This document shows, piece after piece, positions 57,411 through 64,000 of a stretch of DNA of 64,000 nt; the stretch's first letter is position 1, and every line of letters starts with the position of its first letter. This DNA comes from Rhyacophila brunnea (Eukaryota > Arthropoda > Insecta > Trichoptera > Rhyacophilidae). The notes beneath the pieces were generated by a model. The model ran no database searches and was not told where the DNA came from. It worked only from the letters and a program-made list of their open reading frames with translations. The DNA is taken from NCBI GenBank assembly GCA_022495005.1, contig JAGYXB010002024.1, positions 124,001-188,000 of the forward strand, in the 5' to 3' direction. Both the position numbers and the translations under genes were made by a program.

Positions 57411-58884
57411 ATTTTATTGTATTACTCTACTATTGTTTCATGTTTCATGTATTCTTCTTTCCAATGTATTGCATTGCGTAAAAAAATTAACAAAATTCGT
57501 AACAAATATTAGCATACCTACATAATTACAGTTATATTTTCTTAATTTATTTTATATGGTAGGGAATGCCCCAAATCTAACTTTACATAGGTAAACTCTT
57601 CGGAAAAATCTGGGAATTTCATTATATTCACGATGTTTTCTTTTGTACACATAAATTAATGAACAATAGTCAGATAATGTAAACATACTTACGTGAAAAG
57701 CGTGTCAGTTCAACAATAACAAATAATAAAATAACCCATGTTGTATTTAAGAGCGTACATAGTGAAACGGCAAATAATTTTCAACACTACGTGGGACGTA
57801 ATTTAGGCCGCGTTGCCATTCGGAGAGCGACAGTCGACTTGTGAGCACGTCAATTTGTTTTTTGTTGGCGTCGGAGGAATATATTCTTAAATCGTGTAAA
57901 GATGACTAAAAAACGTTCCGCATGTACTTGAAAAAGAAAACATGTCAATGAATATACTATTATTATTAGTAATATAACAATAAGCATAACATTAAATGGA
58001 CGCATGTTGGATTTTTATGACAAATTATATTTCGTTCGGCTCGCGTCATTTGTACAATCCGCGCATCGCCTAGTCATGATCTTTTTAGACCATGCCTCAG
58101 CTGAGGTATAGACTTAATAAATTCAATGTCGATTACATAAAAGGAACACAGGAATGTGTATATTTGTGCCTCATAATATTTTTATGGTTCTTGTTGGTTT
58201 ACACTTTGTAGGAATCCAGCGGCAAACAAATTCGAGAATAGCCGATATACTGGATTATGTGTTAGGTTACGCTAGGTTAAGTCAAGTTAGGTTAGGTTAG
58301 GTTTTCATTCTTGAATTCACGAATATTGCCAAAATCGGCCATGAAAATTGGCGCGGTTCGAGCCTGACTTCGGTAAACCGATTTGTACCACTTTTATTTC
58401 TAAACAAATAAATAATGCTAAATACTATACATTGATCGTGATATAAGTAAATAAATATAGAAAAAAATATTTTGATACACTCTGTATCTATATTACAATA
58501 TATGAATAATTTTGATTTCTTGTGGTTATCTACATAACATAATTACTTACTGTTCTACACTTGACTCAAATCAAGTGATGAAATGAATATTTTATATAAG
58601 TAAGACAACTAACCTGTTATTTTTATATTACATATTATTTGATTTCATAACTGGAAGACAGTGTCTATTAGTCTTCGTCTCAGTTAGTGATCGGTGGGTC
58701 CGTATTTGAATCCGGTTGGCTGGGTAAAATCTTAGTGTTGTTATTTTTAATCAATACATCGTCGCCGAACTGTTAAAATATGCAATAATATGACAATATT
58801 TATATCAAAATGAGTTTTGCGTGGTTGGCCGGCCAAATAAGGCAATAAATCAAAGAAATCCAACTTATAAAGTAGTTGTGTGTA
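57411..58884. other. No gene recognised; TTAGG-like run at 58260-58302
   Basis: A GC-richer patch at 57790-57900 precedes ATGACTAAAAAACG, which stops after nine codons. A UTR exon is conceivable but unsupported. A tRNA-like fragment (GGTGGGTCCGTATTTGAATC) lies near 58693. Confidence 0.4.
58260..58302 (+). repeat. Short interstitial TTAGG-like run
   Basis: GTTAGGTTACGCTAGGTTAA, GTTAGGTTAGGTTAGG: imperfect arthropod telomere-type repeats in ordinary AT-rich DNA. Confidence 0.65.
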
Positions 58885-59219
58885 ATTGTCATTTTTGGTA
58901 GTATTGACTTGTGTCCACCTGATAACTTTACTGTCTTAGAAATCGGTGGCATCAGTTGTTTATTCTCACAAGGTGCAGAACTAACCTGCCATTGGTAATG
59001 CCAATTCGGAGGGCAATAATAACTCTGTTCAACCAAATCACTTCGGATATTTATATATTCCACCTGCGTGAGGAAGAGTATAATATGTGGACATTGTTTT
59101 ATAAATTCTCTCTATAATAAGGTCTGCTTAGCTCATTCGGTGTATTTCCTTGTATCTAATTTATATTTTATTTTGTAGGTATTTACACTTTTCTACTGTT
59201 TAATAACTTTTATATATTA
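58885..59219 (+). repeat. Repeat S, copy 2, left part
   Basis: Matches 31850-32160 (CATCAGTTGTTTATTCTCAC, TGGTAATGCCAATTCGGAGG, TTGTTTTATAAATTCT, AGGTCTGCTTA). The repeat resumes at about 61498-61545 after the LINE (AAATGTCACGTTGTGAACGT), so the LINE either sits inside it or uses it as terminal sequence. Confidence 0.7.
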
Positions 59220-59329
59220 CGTCGCGAGCAGTCGCCTTTCCGTGCGCTCCGACTCCCGCTGAGATATTCAACCGAATCAAGACCTTCAATCTACCTGCAG
59301 AACCAGCCAACATAGCAAATACCTACTTT

Positions 59330-59485
59330 GCTACATCCTGCCAAACAGCAACAAAGTTACCTACTTTTTGCCGCTACCTGCCGACCCGCAAAGAATTACT
59401 TACTTTTTGCCGCCGCCTGCCGACCAGCAAAGTATTACCTACTTTTCTGCCGCTACCTGCCGACCGAGCAAACTACCCATTTTTG
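59330..59485 (+). repeat. Tandem repeat in the LINE leader, ~48-bp unit
   Basis: Three units of about 46-50 bp with core TTACCTACTTTTTGCCGCTA, CCTGCCGACC, GCAAAG. They lie just before ORF1, where LINE promoters or leader repeats are often found. They are open in one frame, which explains a 185-codon frame (59328-59885) that I do not call. Confidence 0.75.
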
Positions 59486-59526
59486 CTTACCACCGCAAGT
59501 GATTCCGATCATCCGCCTACGACAAG

Positions 59527-61101
59527 ATGGAGCATATCCAAATCGAAATATCCAGACTCGCCGCATTCCGGCCGACCAAACTGAGGGATCTCATGACGCT
59601 GCACTTCCTGCTCTTGACGGCATATCAGGAGCAGGCCGAGTCGGCATCACCCGCAGTCCCACCTACCCGCCAAACTCCTACCTGGAGGAAAAGCATCAAC
59701 CCGCCAAGACGACCATCACCGCATACTTGGACAAAGACCACTCTACACCATCACACATCATCACATCTCAACAGCGCGCCGATCAAGGAGGCACACCCAG
59801 CCACTCATCCAGAACACGATACCGACCATCTATCGGTCGTTATCAGGGGCTTCCGCATCGGCACGCACACGGAGGACATCACTAACGATCTTCTTCGGAG
59901 AGGCCTCCCGATCATCAGCGTCCGGAGAATGACGCGGGGCAGGACCCGGCATCCAATGCCCCTTGTCCTGGTCACACTCCTGGACAATGACAGAGGGAGG
60001 CAAATTCACACACTGAAACACGCACTTCACCGAAGCCTCAAAATCGAAACACCGAGGAAGATCACCACCAACGCCATACCTCACCGCAACACAAACCAAG
60101 GCATTGCAACGACGTCTACCCAGACACAAGCATTAATCCCAGACGTTCGACTTCACAAGGAGACCTCGACGGAAGTGGATGTCTCCTTCGCTGAGGCCGA
60201 ACCCGGATCCCCGGATACACAACCGGCCGCAACCACAACACCTAAGATTCTGCCCGACTCTGCCAACAACTCATATACAGAGACGACAGAGTCCCCGGAA
60301 GCAGAAAGTCCCGAGACCCCGACTCCCGATGAGCTCGTAGAAAAGACATCGGACGACCCCGAAACCGACTCCGTATCAGAAAACGAAAACGACCAACTGT
60401 CCGATCAGAGTGACAACGACCACTCACAAGATGACTTGCCTGATGAACCTCAGCAGACCAACAGCCGGAAGTCCCCGGAAGCAACACGACCCATGTCCCG
60501 CGCTTCCCGGATGATTTATTATGATGAAAGGAACAGGCTGCTCAACAGTCTTCCAAGCACAAATCTCGATTCCGAACAGAAACGCCTGCTTCACGAAGGA
60601 GTCAGAGACCTCCTAAATCGCACCGAATTCCCTGAAAACCTCAAAAGAACCGACCTCAGAGAAACTGAAGGACTCAAAAAACACCAGGACTGCAAGAATG
60701 ATCCGAGAATATACTTCTTTTTGGACGTATACTCAGAGGCACTTAAATGCCACTTAAATGATTCAAACAAGACCTCAAATATAACTCCAAAACCTGACGA
60801 ACCACAGGAGACCAACAACCCTGCGTCACCAATTCCCGACCAAGACTCCGAAAATGAATACCAGCCGACGGACTATAACGAGATAGTGTATAAGCTCGAC
60901 GTAGCAGAACACACTGCCCTCTCGTTAAAAAGCGCCACACCGCAACACGATGCAACCAACAACCTTCCAGACCCTGCATCACCAATAACCGACCAAAAAC
61001 CGAAGAAAAAGAGGAAAAATAAGAAGACAAATACGCCCAAAACTGATAAAGTCTACTGCAGCGAGACCAACCAACGCGCCTACTTCTTGAAAATGAAGTA
61101 A
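59527..61101 (+). CDS. LINE ORF1 / gag-like protein with PRE_C2HC-type domain
   Basis: An intact 524-codon frame with no stop or shift. Residues 1-100 are Pro/Thr/His/Arg-rich. Residues 101-178 (HLSVVIRGFRIGTHTEDITN ... SVRRMTRGRTRHPMPLVLVT ... SLKIETPRK) match the PRE_C2HC pattern of jockey-type ORF1 proteins, which normally leads directly into CCHC zinc knuckles that bind RNA. Here the knuckles are missing: residues 179-205 have no Cys. Residues 255-310 are acidic and Ser/Asp/Glu-rich; 325-400 look helical (YYDERNRLLNSLP, EQKRLLHEGVRDLLN); 490-500 is Lys-rich (KPKKKRKNKK), a possible nuclear signal or RNA-binding tail. Only three cysteines in total. Length is normal for ORF1. Presumed role is RNA chaperoning/packaging. 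Other upstream ATGs exist out of frame; this one opens the long frame. Confidence 0.8.
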   Translation: MEHIQIEISRLAAFRPTKLRDLMTLHFLLLTAYQEQAESASPAVPPTRQTPTWRKSINPPRRPSPHTWTKTTLHHHTSSHLNSAPIKEAHPATHPEHDTDHLSVVIRGFRIGTHTEDITNDLLRRGLPIISVRRMTRGRTRHPMPLVLVTLLDNDRGRQIHTLKHALHRSLKIETPRKITTNAIPHRNTNQGIATTSTQTQALIPDVRLHKETSTEVDVSFAEAEPGSPDTQPAATTTPKILPDSANNSYTETTESPEAESPETPTPDELVEKTSDDPETDSVSENENDQLSDQSDNDHSQDDLPDEPQQTNSRKSPEATRPMSRASRMIYYDERNRLLNSLPSTNLDSEQKRLLHEGVRDLLNRTEFPENLKRTDLRETEGLKKHQDCKNDPRIYFFLDVYSEALKCHLNDSNKTSNITPKPDEPQETNNPASPIPDQDSENEYQPTDYNEIVYKLDVAEHTALSLKSATPQHDATNNLPDPASPITDQKPKKKRKNKKTNTPKTDKVYCSETNQRAYFLKMK

Positions 61102-61160
61102 GCCTCCAGACCACACGCAAGAATCAGGACCCAGCCCAACCCTACCAACCGCCAAGAAGC

Positions 61161-61190
61161 AGAGCTCCGAGCGGCGATACTCGGAGCTCT
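61161..61190 (+). other. Hairpin 1 in the LINE 3' region
   Basis: AGAGCTCCGAG pairs perfectly with CTCGGAGCTCT across an 8-base loop, 60 bases after the ORF1 stop. A possible RNA structure for retrotransposition. Confidence 0.7.
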
Positions 61191-61325
61191 TCCAGGCTAT
61201 GGCAACGACCGGAAATGAAGAAAACGAGCTAAAGCACCAAGAGGTGTGCGAAGAATTCGACGGACGCCTGCGTGAAGTTTTGTTTACTTTTTAATCATCA
61301 TCCAGATCATCTCACGAGATCTCCA

Positions 61326-61364
61326 ACCCGGCCTCGCTCGGTCGCGAAGCCACCGAGGCCGGGT
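61326..61364 (+). other. Hairpin 2 in the LINE 3' region
   Basis: ACCCGGCCTCG pairs perfectly with CGAGGCCGGGT across a 17-base loop. Very GC-rich; near the 3' end, the usual place for reverse-transcriptase recognition structures. Confidence 0.7.
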
Positions 61365-61497
61365 CCCCTCAACTAACAACAATCAAGCGCCCACACAGAT
61401 AGGCACTAGATATTGCGGGAGTAGACGCTAAAAACCGTCCTGGCATCCCTCATGAATACGCTTATATCCTAAGTAAGTAGTGATAAAATAATATTTA

Positions 61498-62725
61498 TTT
61501 GTTATAAATGTCACGTTGTGAACGTCTTCAATTAATAATTTGTATATACATACATTGAAAACATCTCATGCATATACACACAATAAAAATCGTTTTTGTA
61601 GAAAAAAATAATGTTCACTATATGTAAAAATAAATATATGTTGAATTTGAATTTGAATTTTGTCCTAAAACTGATACTCTTGCTTCCATGGTGGCAGTAT
61701 TTACAAAAGATTGGTGGGTCATAGTCACCCGGGAGTATTTTATCATTTCCATATCTCTGAATTCTAGAATTTTCAATCCCAGGAATTTGGGATCGACGAA
61801 TCGACGGTGGAACATTCCAATAGCTATACCCACTGGCATAAATATGAGTAAGTATCTAGGTTAATTTACTAAATACTATTCCAAAACTTAACAAAATAAG
61901 CAATACGTCTTAATTTTTGAACGGCGATGTCACCAAACACTTAAAAAAATTGCTAGAATATTACAAATTCATTTTGTATACCGCGAATTTTCTGTGGGCT
62001 TTTGGCTGCATTGTTCAATCATTAAAATGAGCACTAACCTTGTTTCCGGCCAACTTTACAGTTAGCTTTTGAAATTTTTGTAGGTCACATAAGGATAATA
62101 ATAAAATTCAAGTTATTTTTCCCGCGTCGCCGTATGTTATATCAGTTGACATAAACACCGTTTGACCCTATTTTTTGGATTATTGTATTTTCATTTATTT
62201 AAATAATATTATTAAGTTTTATTTAATATCATTCCATAGTAAATCTATAGGTGTTTCTTGCTGTAATTTTTATATTGAATTTATAATACTTAATAATAAA
62301 ATTGGGGTGGTAATTGCCAATTTGATATCTGTTCGATTATCTGAAATATGTTAGAAAATTATAACAAACGTTTTTCTTTCTGTTACTGTTGTTACAAATG
62401 TCAATCATGCATATTAAAATTCTGTCATAGTGTTAACTACTAACTGTCTATTCATGATGGAATTGCATTGTATTATATTTAATTAATTATTTGTAATTAA
62501 ATGAAACACGATTTTTATCATACTTATTTCACTTTTTAATTAAATTCTGTACTCTTCAAGGGGACATTATGTATCAACTTAATAATAAAATTTAAAACTC
62601 ATAAAAAGCGACAAAATACCTATAAATACATAGGGTGCGCAGGCTTACCCAACCGGTTGACTCATACATTCCCTGTGCGTGGTTTGTATCGGAGGACAGC
62701 TTTACCATGACGCCCTTATAGGGTC
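61498..62725. other. Right end of repeat S, then no gene
   Basis: TTATAAATGTCACGTTGTGA and ACGTCTT at 61500-61530 complete repeat S copy 2. Beyond it the DNA is AT-rich; the minus-strand 73-codon frame at 61618-61839 has no domain. Confidence 0.55.
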
Positions 62726-63140
62726 TAGGACGATTCGGCGCCGGGACAACCGGGCGCCACGCAATCGAATGAAATTCGAAAATAAATAGACGTTCATGAA
62801 TTAAAAGTACTTTTAAAATATATATTTAAATTATTATATTATTACTTAATACTGAAAATTTTTAATATAACTAGTAAATAATTATTTTATTGTGCCTATG
62901 TTTAAGTTCCAACGAGAATAGAGTTCTTTTATTTTTATATAAAGCGTCAAATATGATAATTCTCAATCCGCAATAAAAAAAACATTATGTTAAGAGCAAA
63001 CTTAATTAAAACTACTTAGTAGTAGACAGAAATCGAATAAAATCCCTCGTCTACTTTCTGTATAAAATCGTAACGAACGTCTATTTATTCCATTCAACAG
63101 TGCGGCGCCCAATTGTCCTGGCGTCCAGTTTTCCCATTCC
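62726..63140. mobile_element. MITE with ~60-bp GC-rich inverted ends
   Basis: Left GGCGCCGGGACAACCGGGCG continuing to AATAAATAGACGTTC; right begins GAACGTCTATTTATTCCATT and ends GGCGCCCAATTGTCCTGGCG. The AT-rich ~280-bp interior has no frame. Outer borders and target duplication are unclear. Confidence 0.7.
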
Positions 63141-64000
63141 CTCCTTACATTTGGTAATAATTATTGTTTTATTTTTATTGTAGACATTTACCTAATAAAG
63201 TTGTAAGAAAATAACATTTTTTAATTGTCTGTTATTATGTTATTAGAAAGTATATAAGTACATAGTTATGTAGTTGTATTTAAAAAATAAATATTGCTTT
63301 AAATATATTAATTGCTAAGTACCAAAGAAATTCGAGCAACATCGTAAACGAATTAATAAACAACTTGATTAGAATAGGAGGTATAATTCACAATAATAAA
63401 TGGCGGTTAACATCCAAACTTGTACAGTTACTTATTACATAGAGGCCAGCTTCTTTTTAATACGTAATTTTTCCTTGACCTTAGTTATATATTATTGTAC
63501 TATCAGTGATTCTATATCTTTATGAAAAAAATATTTAGTAGCATTTATTTTGTAGGTCTGTATATTATACATAAATAGTATAAATATCGGTGGCTTAACA
63601 CGCCAGGATGGCAGGTTCTAGTATAACTTCATGTATATTTGACTATTCTGGTCCAGCTTTGAAGTTTGGACCTGCAATGTGATCTGTGACCATCTCCTAC
63701 TATCCAGGATGCCCTTTGACAGTTTTCATTCTTGCAAAACGATGTTCTCACTCAATATTATTTATATTTCTATGAATGCGTAGGAATTATTTTTGATGAA
63801 ACTGCTATCTATATGCACATCAATGTCGAACGGTAGAATATAAATAGAGCACTAAACTTTGTCAATCATACGTTTTCTTGACTAAGACTACAATTAATTG
63901 CAGATGGTATTGAATAGTTTTTAAAATTCAACTAAACCATGCGTAAACCAAGCCGTAATAGATAATAGTCAAAAAAATATTCGTCTATCCATAAACTATC
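63141..64000. other. No gene seen
   Basis: AT-rich sequence to the window end, nothing recognised. Confidence 0.5.

Larger units (their letters stand above)
59220..61497 (+). mobile_element. ORF1-only non-LTR retrotransposon (half-a-LINE type)
   Basis: A GC-richer (~50%) block of about 2.28 kb set sharply in AT-rich DNA. Order: a 5' leader starting near GTCGCGAGCAGTCGCC; a three-unit tandem repeat; one 524-codon ORF1; a ~400-bp 3' region with two strong hairpins; then AT-rich sequence. There is no endonuclease or reverse transcriptase frame anywhere after ORF1. A 5'-truncated LINE would lose ORF1 and keep ORF2, so the opposite state needs an internal deletion or an element that never had ORF2. 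I see no poly(A) and no clear target duplication. Borders are set by the match to repeat S on both sides. Confidence 0.7.

Noticed and set aside
59328..59885. 185-codon frame overlapping ORF1 in another frame
   Set aside because: Its first third is the translated leader tandem repeat, and the rest is the shadow of ORF1; no domain and no independent support.
1..64000. CRISPR arrays, operons or prokaryotic signals
   Set aside because: Spliced host gene, SINEs, LINEs and TTAGG-like repeats show nuclear arthropod DNA; no regular direct-repeat/spacer array is present.

Overview
The window looks like insect (at least arthropod) nuclear DNA. It is very AT-rich and gene-poor, with GT-AG introns, short TTAGG-like runs, and a dense mix of hAT, Tc1/mariner-like, SINE and non-LTR repeats. 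The order cannot be fixed from sequence alone; frequent TACCTA and TATAATAT strings would fit a hemipteran or a lepidopteran.

The only convincing host gene is on the minus strand at 6283-13467. It is a nine-exon spatzle-family cytokine precursor, most like spatzle 3, 411 codons in my model, with a signal peptide, a proline-rich linker and a C-terminal cystine knot. All eight introns have GT/AG borders and the reading phases join without a break. Its introns hold at least five non-autonomous elements.

The remaining 75-80% of the window is repeats of several ages. From left to right: a CCCGGG-rich hAT MITE in an inverted pair of tRNA-like sequences (0.8-1.8 kb); a TIR element (2.0-2.2 kb); the spatzle gene (6.2-13.5 kb); a hAT element with a transposase remnant (13.6-14.5 kb); a hAT MITE containing a SINE (15.1-15.8 kb); two oppositely oriented copies of a CAGTGACG hAT MITE flanking a decayed tandem repeat (18.1-20.6 kb); a five-copy ~450-bp family (21, 28.6, 34.9, 50 and 55.8 kb), two of whose copies belong to a ~1 kb inverted duplication; a dead RTE-like LINE (25.2 kb); and two tandem ~1.39-kb near-perfect palindromes flanked by TTAA (42.6-45.5 kb), with a third, single-arm copy at 56.7 kb. 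After these come a jockey/CR1-like LINE tail (51.0 kb), a Tc1/mariner-like MITE nested in a SINE (52.1 kb), and an R1-like LINE tail (53.4 kb).

The most unusual object is at about 59.2-61.5 kb: an uninterrupted 524-codon LINE ORF1 (gag-like, with a PRE_C2HC-type domain). It has a tandem-repeat leader and a short 3' region with two perfect 11-bp hairpins, but no ORF2 and no visible zinc knuckles. It resembles in layout the ORF1-only 'half-a-LINE' elements known from mammals. This and the tandem TTAA palindromes are the best candidates for something not yet described.
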